Assembly (NCBI GenBank): GCA_019188255.1
Contig: JAETXT010000004.1
Span: forward strand, 744,001-808,000
Length of the DNA stretch: 64,000 nt
Origin: Verticillium longisporum
Lineage: Eukaryota > Ascomycota > Sordariomycetes > Glomerellales > Plectosphaerellaceae
Direction of reading: 5' to 3'
The translations under genes were made by a program, and so were the position numbers. A model generated the notes under the pieces. It saw only the letters and a program-made list of their open reading frames with translations, was not told the DNA's origin and searched no databases. The first letter of the stretch is position 1. Every line of letters starts with the position of its first letter. Below are positions 43,886-55,317 of the stretch, in pieces.

Positions 43886-44755
43886 ATGTCCACTTCCCAT
43901 GACGGTGAGCCCGAATCGGTGCTGATCGACAAGACCCCAGAGGGCATCACGACCATCACCATCAACCGCAAGGCACGGCGCAACGCCGTCGACGGCCCTA
44001 CGGCCCGCAAGCTCACAGACGCCTTCCTCGCCTTCGAGGACGATCCCACGCAGAAAGTCGCCGTCTTCCACGGCGCCCACGGGACCTTCTGCGCCGGCTT
44101 CGACCTGCACGAGGTAGCCAAGCTCGGCCAGGGCGGGTCCGGCGCGTCTTACGGCGGGCCCCTCGTATCCCCGGACCACCGCGTCGAGGGGCGCAACATC
44201 GGGCCCATCGGCCCCTCGCGCATGCAGATCAACAAGCCCGTCATCAGCGCCGTGTCCGGCCACGCCGTCGCCGGCGGCCTCGAGCTGTCGCTGCTGGGCG
44301 ACCTGCGCGTCGCCGAGGAAGACGCCGTCTTCGGCGTCTTCTGCCGCCGGTGGGGCGTGCCCCTCAGCGAGGCCGGCACGGTTCCGCTGCAGGTCGTCGT
44401 CGGCCTCGGTCGCGCCCTCGACATGATCCTCACGGGCCGGCCCGTCGGCGCGCGGGAGGCCCTGCAGATGGGTCTCGCGAACAGGGTCGTGCCCCAGGGC
44501 CAGGCGCTGGGGGAGGCGACGCGGATTGCGAGGCAGCTGCTGCTGTTCCCGCAGCGCTGCATGAACACGGACCGGGAGAGCTGCTACTACGCAGCCTACA
44601 ATGCTCGTTCGTTTGAGGACGCCCTGGGCAGGGAGTTCGACGAGGGTGTCAAGGTTATCACGACGGAGAGCGTGGCGGGCGCTGCCAAGTTCAGCAGTGG
44701 GGCTGGCAGGCATGGGGCTTTTGAGAGGCCCGAGGAGGGGGTCAAACTTGCTTGA
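43886..44755 (+). CDS. Enoyl-CoA hydratase/isomerase (crotonase) family protein
   Basis: Single exon, 289 aa from the ATG before STSHDGEPE; three codons upstream in the same frame start with TTG and are not used. Oxyanion-hole segments are visible: GTFCAGFDL near residue 66 and SGHAVAGGLELSLLGDLRV near 125-143, with the GGLEL Glu that matches the first catalytic Glu of hydratases. FGVFCRRWGVPLSEAGTV follows and resembles the FCRRxGVPLxDGGT subgroup, with Glu in place of the usual Asp. ALDMILTGRPVGAREALQMG is the family's next block. The reaction is probably hydration or isomerisation of an acyl-CoA in a degradation pathway. No PTS1 is present and no clear mitochondrial presequence is seen, so location is open. 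Confidence 0.9.
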   Translation: MSTSHDGEPESVLIDKTPEGITTITINRKARRNAVDGPTARKLTDAFLAFEDDPTQKVAVFHGAHGTFCAGFDLHEVAKLGQGGSGASYGGPLVSPDHRVEGRNIGPIGPSRMQINKPVISAVSGHAVAGGLELSLLGDLRVAEEDAVFGVFCRRWGVPLSEAGTVPLQVVVGLGRALDMILTGRPVGAREALQMGLANRVVPQGQALGEATRIARQLLLFPQRCMNTDRESCYYAAYNARSFEDALGREFDEGVKVITTESVAGAAKFSSGAGRHGAFERPEEGVKLA

Positions 44756-45790
44756 TTGTGGTTATGAAATGCGGCATCGCATTTGATGTCAATCTCGAGA
44801 GCTCGCTGGTGGTTGTCGATGTTTGAATTTCCGGGGTTCTTTGAACGACGTGTTGCCCTGATGCAAATTCCACTTGAGATTCCAGCGACACAAAATCGCA
44901 TTGATGTACAACAAGAAACTGCTCTTTGCCATAAATACCTTCGTATTTTTCTCACGTTCCTCTCCCTGTACCCACATATGATGTGACTGGAAAGTCGTAG
45001 AGCCGTCTGCACATGGAACCATCCCTTGAGGTCAAGTCAGAGCAATGGGATAAGCCGAGTGAATACGTCTTCCGCAGTCAATTGCCAGGGAGGGATGGGT
45101 TCGAATACATCTGGATTCTAGTCCACCGCAGCTCTTGCATATGTGCTCCCGTGGTCATAAACCCTCCCTGAGGTACCCTGTCTTGCCTGTCGCGTGGCTC
45201 CGGCGGTGCCTCCCGATAGCCTCAACTCAATCTTAGAATGAGAATATCGATCCCAAATGCTTTCGAAAACGTGCCGCGAGCATCTGAAGTGAACAAGCAC
45301 TGGATAGGAAAGCAATATACAGAATAATGAGGCGTTAGTCTGATATTTGCAGCTGGACCCTCCGCAAGCCACGTTTATCAGAACTAAATCCTTTGGCTTC
45401 AAGTAACCCTGTGGATGTCAGTGGAGTAACGAACTAGGAAACACATACGCGATTCACCACTACCTGATATTTTAAGAATCGATACTCTGGGAAAATATCA
45501 ATTATAGGGTATGCATTGGATTCCGTCGTCAGACATCTGCGAGCAAGTGCGGTCATCTCCCATACGCGTAGTAGCAAGACCACAATCACAAACGACTCTG
45601 AAGCACCAGGGCATGGATTCTCTTATCAGTCCCAACTCCGTATCATCCCACAGGTCAATCAAAGCATTCACATGAACAGTCCAAAGCTTTCATACAAAAT
45701 CCCGACAGGCATCAAACGTGATGCCGAATCCGTCCCGAATATTCAAACCCGCAACCCCGTGCAAAAATTCACTCATCACAGACGTCGTCT
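44756..45790. other. Intergenic between convergent genes
   Basis: About 1 kb without a supported gene. The right end must hold the 3' untranslated part of the leftward chitin synthase. No repeat or RNA gene was recognised. Confidence 0.45.
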
Positions 45791-48700
45791 CTACTTCCGC
45801 CCAATGCTGCTGCCGACACTGCTGCCAATGCTGCTCATCTTCTCGCTCACCACGCTGCCAACCTTCTCGCCCCATCCGCCCATCCACTTGGGCACCTTGA
45901 GGCTCATCTTCATGCGGCCCTCCACCATGATGTTGATGACGTTCAGCACCGCAAAGGTCGTGCTGCCGAGCGCGCGGAACAACGCCAACGCGGCGACAGA
46001 CCACAGCAGGAAGCGCAGGTAGTAGTTTTCACCAATACCGGTGCTCGAATAGGCTTCGCTGACGGCCATGGCGAGGATGGCATTGGCAACCATCCAGGTC
46101 ACGACCATGTACGTTCGCACACTGCGGTAGTAGTCTTCCTGCAGCTGAGACTCGCTAGGAGGGGGCGAGTGCACCTCGACACGGTCCCTGAGGTTCCTCA
46201 GGGCCTCGTCGTATCCCGAGTCAATGTCGAGCTGTTCGGATGGAATCTCGAGCTCGACTGTCGTTCCGCCGCGCTTGCCAATGGCTCCGCCGAGATCTGT
46301 CTTCATGACATTGTCACCCTTTGTGCCCCAAGTGACATCGTGGGTGTTGCAAAAGGCATACACCTGGAGGGTGCAGATGCTGAAGGGCAGGAGGAGGTAA
46401 TACTGGACAAAGGAGGTGATGAGGTGCCAGGGCTCGAGGTACATCAGGGACATGAAGACGTAGAGACCAAGAGTAGACAGCACGGAGACGATAATGTTGG
46501 TGAAGACGTTGCTGCCAAGATGGATGTTATCGTTGGAGAACTGGTAGATAACGATCCAAATGGTGGCAAAGGAGGTGTACATCATGATAATGACAAAGAT
46601 GATCATGCTCGCCAGGTAGAGTCTGTTCGCGCCTTGCGGACGATTGCCCAGAGAGAGGATGAATTGCGTGGCGATGAGGAGGGCGCAGGTGTACCGCAAG
46701 ACGGTGAAGATCCAGAAGCCGGCATTGTTGCCAAAGGGGTCGACTTTTGGATCAGCCAGACCGCCCGCGACGAAGTAGAAGGTGAGGTAGAAGTTGGCGA
46801 GCGAGAAGTAGGTGAAGAGGAGCTGCAGCAGCTGGTAGAACGACTCGATGTTGAGAAGAATCTTACGGGCGAGAGTGTGGTCGGTTGTCCAGACCTGCTT
46901 GAAGTGTACGAGCGAGTAGACGGCGGCGAAGAAGGCACCGTTGAGCCAACGGCGGCGCTGCGAGATGAACTCGGGCACGCTGTCTGGCACGTCCGTCTCT
47001 CCGTGACAGCCTTTGACGTACTTGAGCACCCACCTCTCGTCCCTTTTGGCGACGAGCTCCCAGCAAAGGATACGATCCTCAGCAAGGTACATGTTGGCGG
47101 TGAAGACGTCGGCGTGCTGTCCATGCAGCGTCTCGCCCTTGAAGTACTGACTCAGGGGGCCATGGCCCGTCTCGTCATTTTGCAGCGCGTGGTACCTGTA
47201 TGCACTGAGGGCACCAGGCAGCACAGTAATGTAGCCAAAGACGGACTCGAGTGGCTTGTCGAGAATGTTGGACATTTTATACTCAAAGTTTTGCGAGGCG
47301 ACAAGCGGGTTGAGCAGGTTGCGCCCAAACTTGCCCTTCATGGCCTTGATCTCACCACAGGCGCCCGCCACGTTCGAGTCGTTGTCGAAGGCCTTCCACA
47401 AATGGTACAGCGAGTCGCCACCAGGCCGTGTGCCGACGTCAAGCAGAATGCACACGTTGGGGTTGAGTGATTTGCCAAAAGCGTTGAAGAACCATCTGTG
47501 CGAGTTGAGCTTGCGCTGGTTCTTCTCTTTGAGGCAGAAGATCATCTGGCACGGCACGATGCCCTTCTCGGCGCCCTTGAATTTGAGATCGGCGTCGAGA
47601 GACACCTGCGTTGTGTACTCGTACACATGGGCCTGAACGGCCTTCTGGTTGACAAAGTTCTTGGCGATACCGTCTTGGTACACACCCATGGCAGCCAGTG
47701 CATCGAGGGTCCTCGGGTGAATCTTTTCACGACCGTCAGACACGATGCAGACGACAATCTTCTGCCATCCGAGCTCGCCCCACGTACGCGACTTCTTGCG
47801 GCTGCAGAAGTGTGCTACGTTCTTCATGACGGCGTGCATGGTCCGCGTAAAGTCAATTTCCGTCTCGTTGTACATGGTGACGCAGATGAACAGCTCTGTT
47901 TCACGAGCTGTCCGGCCAATGGTTTGTCGCAGCTTGTACCCACGGTCGACAAAGTCATCGGGATCGCACGTCACAGCCGTGTAGCGCATGTGCGTAAACT
48001 CTACCTCGTCGCGTCGCGGCAGAAAGCTGTAGAGAATGGTTGGGATTTTGCATTCGAGGACAAGCTCGCCGTTGATGAGCTGGACCTCCTTCCTCGACAT
48101 CTGGGGCGCGCGAACGCCGCGACGCTCCTGCTTGCCATCAGGCGCTGGGCCATAGTGTCCCTGCTGGTCGTTCTCTTCGTTGTCATCGTGGACGTAGTCG
48201 TCTTCTCGATCGTCGTGCAGAGTGTCTTGAGATACATATGAGTTCTTGCGGTAACGGCTGTCACTGATATCCGTCTCGGGACCAAACACATCATCGGGAT
48301 CGTGGTCAAGGGGGATAGACACGGTGACGTCGTCCGCAAACGAGGCCTGCGAGTCGCGTGCCGAGTTGGAGAACAGCGGCGCCGGAGGCAGAGGCCTCCT
48401 CGGGCTGCCGCCGTATCTTGACGAAGGTGTTCCAGGACGCGGGCTGCCATTGAGGTCGGATGGTTCGTACATGGTGGAGGGGGGCGGGCGCGTGTAGTCG
48501 TTGGACATTCTGCTCCAGGGCCTTGTTGGCGAGGATCTCGTTGGCGATGGTGTCCTCCTCTCACGGCCCTGGAAGGGAACGTATGTGGAATCCGGAGGCG
48601 GCATGGCCGGCGGGTCGAGAATGGTGTCGTGCCTCGAGTAGTCCGACATGATGGAAGGCTGGTACGAGCGTCGCTGCGTTGGTTGAGCACTAGAAATATC

Positions 48701-49327
48701 AGATTGTGAGCCAGAGTTCTCTTTGTTTGGGCATGTCTGTGGTGTGGAGAGGCAGCTAGTCGAGGATTTCTGGAGGGCACTTTTCCTCGCAGAAGGACCC
48801 TCAGGGATAACGGGCAGGCTGGCTCGAACGCCTGCGCAACGCGGCAAATTGGGTTGGGAGTGGGACTTCTTCTGCAACTTGACCGTCGAAGCACGAGCGG
48901 GTTTGGGTTTGGGTTTGGGCTTGGGGAGTTCTTGGTGGCTGTGATGCGTGGAAGGAGCAGTCTGCGCATCGACGGGGGCGGGGCTGGGGGGTACACGGCC
49001 AGCTTCTTGTCGCTTCAGAGCATCCAAGTGCTCTGGCGTTGTGCAAGTTGACTTGGCGTCTTTCTTGAGCGCCAGAGGCTCGGGGTAGAGGTCGGCATCA
49101 GATGGAGTGCTGGGCTTGACAGTGTGCTCGGGGGAAGAGGGCTTGTCAGGAGACCTGGGAACATACGGGCGAGCGTCGTAGGGATCACCTTCCACCGACG
49201 TCAACAGTCGGATGGCGGCAGGATTGATGTTCTGGTGATGACCAGGCGGCGGCGAATCGTCGTGATCGTCGTAGGAGGGTAGGCTGTAGTCGGGAGGACG
49301 CGAGCCTGGGGTGCTGGGACCGTCCAT
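45791..49327 (-). CDS. Chitin synthase, division 1 (class I-III type), with long disordered N-terminus
   Basis: Single exon, 1178 aa. It polymerises GlcNAc from UDP-GlcNAc across the plasma membrane. Residues 1 to about 420 are low-complexity and Pro/Ser/Asp-rich ([28 protein letters not shown]). The glycosyltransferase part holds [79 protein letters not shown] (about 754) and [12 protein letters not shown] (about 790), the QxxRW acceptor motif. Several membrane helices follow, and the C-terminal [19 protein letters not shown] with [20 protein letters not shown] resembles class III enzymes, but class III members I know have a much shorter N-terminus. The exact class therefore stays open. No myosin motor or CYT b5 domain is present, excluding classes V and VII. 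Confidence 0.93.
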   Translation of the reverse strand: MDGPSTPGSRPPDYSLPSYDDHDDSPPPGHHQNINPAAIRLLTSVEGDPYDARPYVPRSPDKPSSPEHTVKPSTPSDADLYPEPLALKKDAKSTCTTPEHLDALKRQEAGRVPPSPAPVDAQTAPSTHHSHQELPKPKPKPKPARASTVKLQKKSHSQPNLPRCAGVRASLPVIPEGPSARKSALQKSSTSCLSTPQTCPNKENSGSQSDISSAQPTQRRSYQPSIMSDYSRHDTILDPPAMPPPDSTYVPFQGRERRTPSPTRSSPTRPWSRMSNDYTRPPPSTMYEPSDLNGSPRPGTPSSRYGGSPRRPLPPAPLFSNSARDSQASFADDVTVSIPLDHDPDDVFGPETDISDSRYRKNSYVSQDTLHDDREDDYVHDDNEENDQQGHYGPAPDGKQERRGVRAPQMSRKEVQLINGELVLECKIPTILYSFLPRRDEVEFTHMRYTAVTCDPDDFVDRGYKLRQTIGRTARETELFICVTMYNETEIDFTRTMHAVMKNVAHFCSRKKSRTWGELGWQKIVVCIVSDGREKIHPRTLDALAAMGVYQDGIAKNFVNQKAVQAHVYEYTTQVSLDADLKFKGAEKGIVPCQMIFCLKEKNQRKLNSHRWFFNAFGKSLNPNVCILLDVGTRPGGDSLYHLWKAFDNDSNVAGACGEIKAMKGKFGRNLLNPLVASQNFEYKMSNILDKPLESVFGYITVLPGALSAYRYHALQNDETGHGPLSQYFKGETLHGQHADVFTANMYLAEDRILCWELVAKRDERWVLKYVKGCHGETDVPDSVPEFISQRRRWLNGAFFAAVYSLVHFKQVWTTDHTLARKILLNIESFYQLLQLLFTYFSLANFYLTFYFVAGGLADPKVDPFGNNAGFWIFTVLRYTCALLIATQFILSLGNRPQGANRLYLASMIIFVIIMMYTSFATIWIVIYQFSNDNIHLGSNVFTNIIVSVLSTLGLYVFMSLMYLEPWHLITSFVQYYLLLPFSICTLQVYAFCNTHDVTWGTKGDNVMKTDLGGAIGKRGGTTVELEIPSEQLDIDSGYDEALRNLRDRVEVHSPPPSESQLQEDYYRSVRTYMVVTWMVANAILAMAVSEAYSSTGIGENYYLRFLLWSVAALALFRALGSTTFAVLNVINIMVEGRMKMSLKVPKWMGGWGEKVGSVVSEKMSSIGSSVGSSIGRK

Positions 49328-50312
49328 GGCGGGCGATTGTTTTGTAGGATCGTGGGACGAGATGGTTTGGCAAGGAATGTTGACGGCAGAATTGGTGTCT
49401 CAGAAAAGGGTCGAAGGGAGTGCTTCCACTTGAGGTCGCTTTGCGCTGGAGAGGAAGACAACGTCAATAGCGAGTCGTCTGGGGGAGTGATGAGCGGACG
49501 AGGAATGTTGGTCCCAGCTGGCTTATGATGGGGGCAGAATGACAGGAAGAGGATGTGTAGGTTTAAGAGGCCTAGCACGGTCATAGGAAGGAGCTGCTGG
49601 CACGACTACCAGACAATTGCTATCAGCCTTTGCGGTGACGGTAAAGGGCAGGCGCTTGCTCAGGGCGAGGGGCAGGCACTGGAGCGTTTGTGATGTTACC
49701 TGTCGCCCCAGCAACCGGGCTCCAAGGGAAGGCGCGCTTCGTGGGGCCGGCCACTGCACGGGCCGGGTGGGTCATCCCCAGCCTTGCGCCCTTCTTCCTC
49801 CATCGTTACCATGTCCCCTCACTTGAGTGACCCCCCCAGCCTGAACTGGGCAAAGGCCCATCGACCTGAGCTGGTCGGCTCGATTGGCGACCGTTAGACG
49901 CAAACTTTGCCCGTCTCGACGGGCGTTGCAATACGACAGGAAGAGGAATACGACAACAAAAGGAATACGACAACAAGAGGGAAACAGCCAGCAACAAGCA
50001 CAACAGAGTTATCGATCTCGATCCAGATTGCATGTTACACCAAGTGCACACCGAGCGGAAGCGCTGTAACAGTCATGGCGGCACATTCCCTTTTTCTTAC
50101 TGCATGAGAGCGCGGGAACTGTTTTGCGTCGTATTAGAGCTACAAGTTGACACAAAACTTACGCGGTGGTGAAGTCGTAAGATGCCTGAGCTCCATGTGC
50201 AGCACGGGCTTAGGCCGGCTGCCGATCACTGTTGCTATGCAAAACCCAGCATCGTTTGAGTACCAATATCTGATGAGCCTACTGTTAGGCCTTGAGCCTC
50301 TTAGCAGGCATC
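49328..50312. other. Intergenic upstream of the chitin synthase
   Basis: About 1 kb, mostly the 5' region of the leftward chitin synthase and the 3' end of the next leftward gene. A short direct repeat (GGAATACGACAACAA, twice around 49942-49973) is visible. No gene is supported. Confidence 0.45.
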
Positions 50313-52178
50313 TCAGCTCCAACCCCCCCAAACCTCCTTCCAGCCCCTCTCTCCCTTCCTCACAGACCCCCTGAACCTTCCAAACCGCGCAGGAAGCCCC
50401 TCGTTGGCCTCGGGCAGACACATCCACGCCTCGACGCAGTCCGGCACCTCCTCCCGCACGTGGCTGATGCAGACGAGCGCCTGCGCCTCCGACAGGCCCG
50501 GCACGCCGCCGTCGACGCCCTGCTCGAGGAAAGCCATGCACTTCTCCCGCACGACCTCGTCCATGCCGCCAAACGCCTCGTCGAGCACCACGACGTCCTG
50601 GCCTCGTATCACGGCGCGTACGAGTAGTGCCACGCGCTGCGCGCTGAAGGAGAGCTTGCCGAAGAGGTTGTCGTCCGCCCACGCGAGGGACCCCTCTGCC
50701 GCACGGGACTGGAAGCTGGGATCCAGCTCGGGCGCGAACCACTTCAGTGCAGCTTCGACCCTCGCGTGCGCGTCGTCGTCGAGACGCGGCACGGCGCTAA
50801 AGGTGCTCGCCCACGCGCTCTCGAGGACGGCCCGCACGGTCAGGTTGCACGGCATGTGCTGGTGCGCCGCGGGACTGGAGTGGCCGATGCGCGCCTGAAT
50901 GTCCCAGAACGTGAGTGCCTTGCCACCAGAGCCCGGCTCGGGAATGCGACTCCGGCCAAAGAGCTTGATCGGCAGGGCGTACGTCTGCGGGTGATCCGAG
51001 CAGAGCAACGCAACGATGGTCGTCTTGCCGGGGCCGTTGGGGGCAAAGACGCCCCAGCGCTCGCCTCGACGCACGGTCCAGATGAGGCCATCCTTGGGGC
51101 CAGCCGGCGTCGATTGACTCCAGTTGCCGAGGGCGATCTTGTCGCCGTAGCGGACCTGGCAGCCGTCCATCTCCACGAGGGGCTCACCGGTGCTGGGCGG
51201 CGCCGCTGCGTCAGCTGACGCTTCGGTACTGACTTCCTCCTCGGCAGCGAGTCCAGATCCGAGACCCTCACCCTGTGCACCCTCTGCAGTCAACGTTCTG
51301 CCCATCTCCCACAGTGCCTTGACGGGCAGCTTGTCGTCCTCGACGATGCCGCCTTTCCAGACGCCCCGGACGTAGCCCCTCAGCCCAGCGAGCACAACGT
51401 CCTTTTCGCCCATAGAGCCCACCTGGCAGTCACTCCTGAGATAAACAAGATGCGTGATCCAATCGGGAATAGGGTCCTGCGGCCGCCCGCTCAGCACAAC
51501 CCTCGGCGCGCCGCGCTGAGCCATGCTCTTGAGCAGCGGACTCAGTCCAGCAACGGTAGTAGGATCGAGGCCCATGAACGGCTCGTCGAGCAACAGCACC
51601 TCCGGACCCGTAAGCAGGGCCCTCGCTATCCTCGCGCGGCGGCCCTGACCATTGCTCAAGAACGCAACAGGCAGGTCGAGCAGCGGGCCCAGGCGCAGGT
51701 CATTGGCGACTTGATCGAGCCGTTCCGCGGTGGGCGCATCATCACGCTTGGCCTCGTTGAAGGAGGTCTCGCCGAGGAGGAACTGCCGTAGGGACCAGTC
51801 AGTGTCTTCGCGGCGGGACTCGTAGCGGGCAGCGATGTAGGCGCTCGTCGCGGGGCCGGAGGGGCTGTCGTCGAAGCCGACATAGCGGATCGCACGGTGA
51901 GAGTCACGCAGCCACGGCGGCAGGGGACCGGTTGCGAGGTAGGGGTAGGAGCGCGAGGTCGGCGGGATGGCAAGATGAGAGCCGCGCAGGAGGTGAAGAA
52001 AAGTCGTTTTTCCTGACAGAGACGGACCGACGATGCACCAGTGCTTCTGGTCCCGGGTATCGGCCTCGATGTCAAATGTAAGATCGGCGAAGAGCGGAGG
52101 GTTCAGGTGCGTTGTTGCGTTCGGATGGTGGCGGTAGAAGGTGCCATTGGCGATGCGGAGAATGGGCGGCAGACGCAT
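50313..52178 (-). CDS. Soluble ABC protein with two ATPase domains, YDR061W-like
   Basis: Single exon, 621 aa with no membrane segments. The first ATPase domain has Walker A GPSLSGKTT (51-59), signature LSNGQGRRARIARAL and Walker B VLLLDEPFMGLD. The second has Walker A APNGPGKTT, a degenerate signature LSFSAQRVALLVRAV and Walker B VVVLDEAFGGMD, then a switch-like CISHVREEVPDCVE. Such paired nucleotide-binding domains without a transporter part match the yeast YDR061W group, related to bacterial PhrA/ModF-like proteins; I know no established cellular role. About 50 residues between the domains are Ala/Glu-rich and probably flexible (GLGSGLAAEEEVSTEASADA). The gene is convergent to nothing on its left and divergent from UMP1 on its right (468 bp between starts). 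Confidence 0.88.
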   Translation of the reverse strand: MRLPPILRIANGTFYRHHPNATTHLNPPLFADLTFDIEADTRDQKHWCIVGPSLSGKTTFLHLLRGSHLAIPPTSRSYPYLATGPLPPWLRDSHRAIRYVGFDDSPSGPATSAYIAARYESRREDTDWSLRQFLLGETSFNEAKRDDAPTAERLDQVANDLRLGPLLDLPVAFLSNGQGRRARIARALLTGPEVLLLDEPFMGLDPTTVAGLSPLLKSMAQRGAPRVVLSGRPQDPIPDWITHLVYLRSDCQVGSMGEKDVVLAGLRGYVRGVWKGGIVEDDKLPVKALWEMGRTLTAEGAQGEGLGSGLAAEEEVSTEASADAAAPPSTGEPLVEMDGCQVRYGDKIALGNWSQSTPAGPKDGLIWTVRRGERWGVFAPNGPGKTTIVALLCSDHPQTYALPIKLFGRSRIPEPGSGGKALTFWDIQARIGHSSPAAHQHMPCNLTVRAVLESAWASTFSAVPRLDDDAHARVEAALKWFAPELDPSFQSRAAEGSLAWADDNLFGKLSFSAQRVALLVRAVIRGQDVVVLDEAFGGMDEVVREKCMAFLEQGVDGGVPGLSEAQALVCISHVREEVPDCVEAWMCLPEANEGLPARFGRFRGSVRKGERGWKEVWGGWS

Positions 52179-52646
52179 AGCGAATGTGTGCGTCGCATTG
52201 TGCGCGTGGGGATGCGGTGTGGTGGTGAGAGAGTCATAATGCGAAGGGCGTCAATCCGTCAATTGCTGGGTCTGGTCGTTGGATGGATCCCGTTTGTCGA
52301 GGAATAGAGTCCGGGGAAGCTGTAGTGGCCCACTGTGACGCACCAAGTCGCGCCAGGGAACAGGGGAGGTCGTGGGATGCTGGCCGACCCCTGGACAAGA
52401 GGCTAGTCACGTGTCGTCTTTGGTAGGCGTAGTCAGCAGAGCTCGTTGAGGCAGGCACCTCAGACAGGCACCTATCGCGACGCAAGCTCCAACACAAGCT
52501 ATCAGCCTCGCCCAGCAGCCCGACCATCTGCTTCCACCATTCCATCACAGTAGATCACCATCCTAGCAAGAGCATATCCCCAGAAGCTCTGACACCTCGA
52601 CAACAAGAATAGTCGACCTTTCACACCACCTCCCACAACCATCACA
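52179..52646. promoter_or_regulatory. Divergent promoter region, ABC protein and UMP1
   Basis: 468 bp with no coding content. Proteasome genes often carry PACE-type (Rpn4) sites in yeasts, but I could not identify one here. Confidence 0.4.
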
Positions 52647-53198
52647 ATGAGCGTACGTCTCCCTAAGACAGGCATCTATCCAAAAGGCAATCCCATCTAA
52701 CAATTACCCCCCCTCCAGCTCCGTATCGTCCCCGCCTCAGCGGCCTCCCAAACCTTCACGGCAACCTCAACCTCGACCTCAGCCCCCTCGGTTCCCGGCC
52801 TCCACGACACGCTCCGCACGGGCCTCGGCCCCTCGCCGCTCTCGTCAGCCTCGAACGCCCTGGCCGCCGACCCGGCGACGACGCTGACGTCGGCGCACCC
52901 CCCCGGGGCGCGCCTCAAGAACTGGGGGGCCACGCAGGAGGCCCTGCGCATGGAGACGCTGCGCCGCGCCTACGGCGCCGCCGAGCCCATCCGCCGCCAG
53001 ATGGAGCTGGGCATCACGCGCCGCGGCGCCTGGCGGCCCGTCGCCCTCGGCGGCGGCCAGGTCGGCCACCACGAGGAGATTCTCCGCGGCAAGGACGCGA
53101 GCATCTCGTGGGAGGATGTGTACCCTGGTGATGAGGGCATGGGCTCTGCCGGCGGTGTGGGCATGCATGATGAGATGGAGAGGAAGCTGAAGATGTAG
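52647..53198 (+). CDS. UMP1: Proteasome maturation factor Ump1 (POMP)
   Basis: Two exons, 52647-52652 and 52719-53198, give 161 aa. The first exon is only six bases, Met-Ser, followed by a 66-nt intron (GTACGT..CCTCCAG) with a CTAAC branch site. The second exon begins LRIVPASAAS. The conserved Ump1 core is GLHDTLRTGLGPSPL in the N-terminal half, ARLKNWGATQEALRMETLRR, EPIRRQMELGITR, and the C-terminal DASISWEDVYPGDE. Ump1 is an assembly chaperone that stays inside the half-proteasome and is degraded when the 20S particle closes. The extended Ser/Thr-rich stretch at residues 10-30 is a common fungal addition. Confidence 0.93.
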
Positions 53199-53970
53199 AG
53201 ACGGGTATGGAGAGCAAGAATCAGACAGACAGATGTACGATATCCGGCACAACGACTGCCGAACGGTTCGTGGCGTCACAACGTGTTGAGCCAGCAATAA
53301 AGGCTGTGAACCGAGACAGCACAGAAACGGCATTCGAGAGGCTGAGGGCCATGAGCACATTAAACTAAATTGACTTATCGCTGGTGGACCGCCCTTTCCC
53401 CCCCCCTCTTTCGCTGCTATGAACATGGACTCGAGCGTGTTGTAAGGAGAGAATGAACACGACCGAGGGCATTTAGGGATGACATGAAATAAACAAGACG
53501 GAACAAAAAGGACAGATGATGATCACAACCAAGAAAAAAATGACAGGATTCCGTAACGCCGACCTCCCAGCTGCCTCTCCCGTTGTTTCCAATCCCAACC
53601 GAGGCAGACACGCGCGGGGCGCGACATATCAATGCAAGCGGAAAACCGGGCTCCGTAGGAAGCCCGTCATGGGCTGCCGAACGTGCCGTCCTCTCTCTGT
53701 CTCCCTCTCCGTCGTCTTTCTCTACACTTTGTCTACCATTGCCTTTCCAGGAATGACGAGATTGCCTTGCTTCCAAAAGAGGCGTTCCCTCTCTTCGAAT
53801 GAGAGGCTTGCCGTTCAGAAGCATCGTTTCCTCGACAGAGAAGCAGTGTTGTTCTAGTACCCAGGGAAATACTTCCACTTGTAGAACATGTTTCGCAAAA
53901 AGAGCGGCTGCAGATGGTCCCATCCGAGATGTGCCCGTCCGCTCAGTGAGCCCAAGACAAGGCAAGTCGT
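53199..53970. other. Intergenic between convergent genes
   Basis: 772 bp without recognisable coding content; a 182-codon minus-strand frame at 53417-53965 has no domain and is judged fortuitous. Confidence 0.45.
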
Positions 53971-55066
53971 TTACAGGATAACACAGCAGCCACCGCCCTG
54001 GCCGCTCAAGCGACCACCAGAAGTCGACTTGCTGCCGCCTTTGGGTTCCTCCTCCTCAATCAGGTCCGCGGGGCGCACCGTCATGTGCACGACGTTGGCC
54101 GTCTCTGCGCTGAAGGAGTATTCTGGACAGGTCAGCAAGTTCACCACGGGGCATGAAAGAAGTTGACAGTCGGGTGGGACAGTTTCACAACCAGACACGG
54201 CGAGGGCATTGGGACAGCCAGCGATGACGATGGCACTCGTGCAGGCCGAGCACTAGTCAATCCACGAGCATTGGGCCTGGCATACCTAAACCGTGCCATT
54301 GACAGACCTCCGACGAAGAGAATAAGAAAAGAAGAGACTTACGCTTCAGCTGGTCCTTATCGTCCAGCAATTTTCCAAAGTGAATAAGGCGAATACTGCT
54401 GGGGCTCGCGGGCTTGGCATCCCACTCCTCGCGCCATTCCCTGAGGATGAGTTCTTTGAGAGTGTAGACGCTGATGCTAAAGGGGTCACTCTTGCCGTCA
54501 TCCGTCTTGGCGGGAACGGCGACATTGCGCTTGGCGAGGTACTTCTCGTCGAGGCGGTAGGGATGGCGGGCGCCCGTGGTCAGCAGCAGCGTGATGTTGC
54601 AGACGGGGCTGTCGGAGGGGTGGGCGGGCGTGACGGGCTGGACGTGTTCGACCGAGGGGCCGATGGCTAGGGAATCGGAGCGGGCGGCGCGCGGGGATTG
54701 AGGTGTTGTGGTCGTAGGTGTGGTGGCAGTGGGGGCGGCGGCGGCGATTGTGTCTTCGGTAGGGGCGGCGGTTGTGGTGGTGGTGGCGGCGGCATCGTTT
54801 GTTGTCGTGTTGGTCGTCGTTGGTGCTGCACCGGCTGGGGGGGCTTCTGTGATTGTCGTTGTGCGAGGTGTCGTCGTGGTGTCTGTCGTCTTCTCGGCAC
54901 CAGCAGCGGCGGCGGCGGCTGATGATGAGGAGGTAGGCTGTTCAGGGCCACCGGGGAGATCGGCCATGGGGACGGCGTCCCGGGGCTCATCAATGGAGGC
55001 GACGGTGTCGTTCTTCATCTCGACAGCCGTCGTGGTCGTGGCGGTGGGTTGATGGGAATCAGCCAT
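53971..55066 (-). CDS. Membrane-anchored ubiquitin-fold protein (UBL3-like) with CaaX tail
   Basis: Exons 55066-54343 and 54122-53971 flank a 220-nt GTAAGT intron and give 291 aa. Residues 1 to about 150 are low-complexity Thr/Ala/Pro-rich (TTTTTAAPTEDTIAAAAPTA). A ubiquitin-like fold follows: CNITLLLTTGARHPYRLDEK, FSISVYTLKELILREWREEW, SIRLIHFGKLLDDKDQLK, then across the intron QYSFSAETANVVHMTVRP. The very end is GGCCVIL: CVIL is a CaaX box for prenylation (Leu last favours geranylgeranyl), with an adjacent Cys that could be palmitoylated. This is the UBL3/MUB plan: a ubiquitin-fold domain anchored to membranes, in animals linked to sorting into vesicles and in plants to binding E2 enzymes. 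The function in fungi is not established to my knowledge. Confidence 0.85.
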
Positions 55067-55220
55067 TGCGACCTCTGTGGGGGAGGAGGATGTGAAAAGA
55101 GAGGAGGAGATGGTGGAAAACGCAATGCAGTTTGCTGCAGAGCCGTTTGTGGTTGGAAGTGTCGGAAAGATGTTCAGGTTCAGGTCAATCCAGGCCCGCT
55201 CGCTCCCCCAGGACAAGCGA

Positions 55221-55275
55221 TCAGTCAGTCAGTAAGTCAGTCAGCGAGCCAGCCGGGCCAGCCAGCCAGCCAGTA
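55221..55275 (+). repeat. Degenerate CAGT/CCAG tetranucleotide repeat
   Basis: A run of AGTC/CAGT units passes into GCCA/CCAG units over about 55 bp, upstream of the ubiquitin-fold gene. Confidence 0.75.
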
Positions 55276-55304
55276 CCTAACCAAGTCTAGTCAGTTGGCC
55301 ACTT

Positions 55305-55317
55305 GGGGGGGGGGGGG
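55305..55317 (+). repeat. G13 homopolymer
   Basis: Thirteen G residues in non-coding DNA; a likely place for length errors. Confidence 0.85.

Noticed and set aside
45085..45110. GGTTCGAAT resembling a tRNA T-loop
   Set aside because: No matching acceptor, D or anticodon stems can be folded around it.
46169..48241. Frames of 433 and 247 codons opposite the chitin synthase
   Set aside because: Antisense shadows of a strongly biased coding sequence with no domain of their own.
48895..48935. TTTGGG repeats resembling telomeric DNA
   Set aside because: They encode the KPKPKPKP stretch of the chitin synthase N-terminus on the minus strand and lie in an intact frame.
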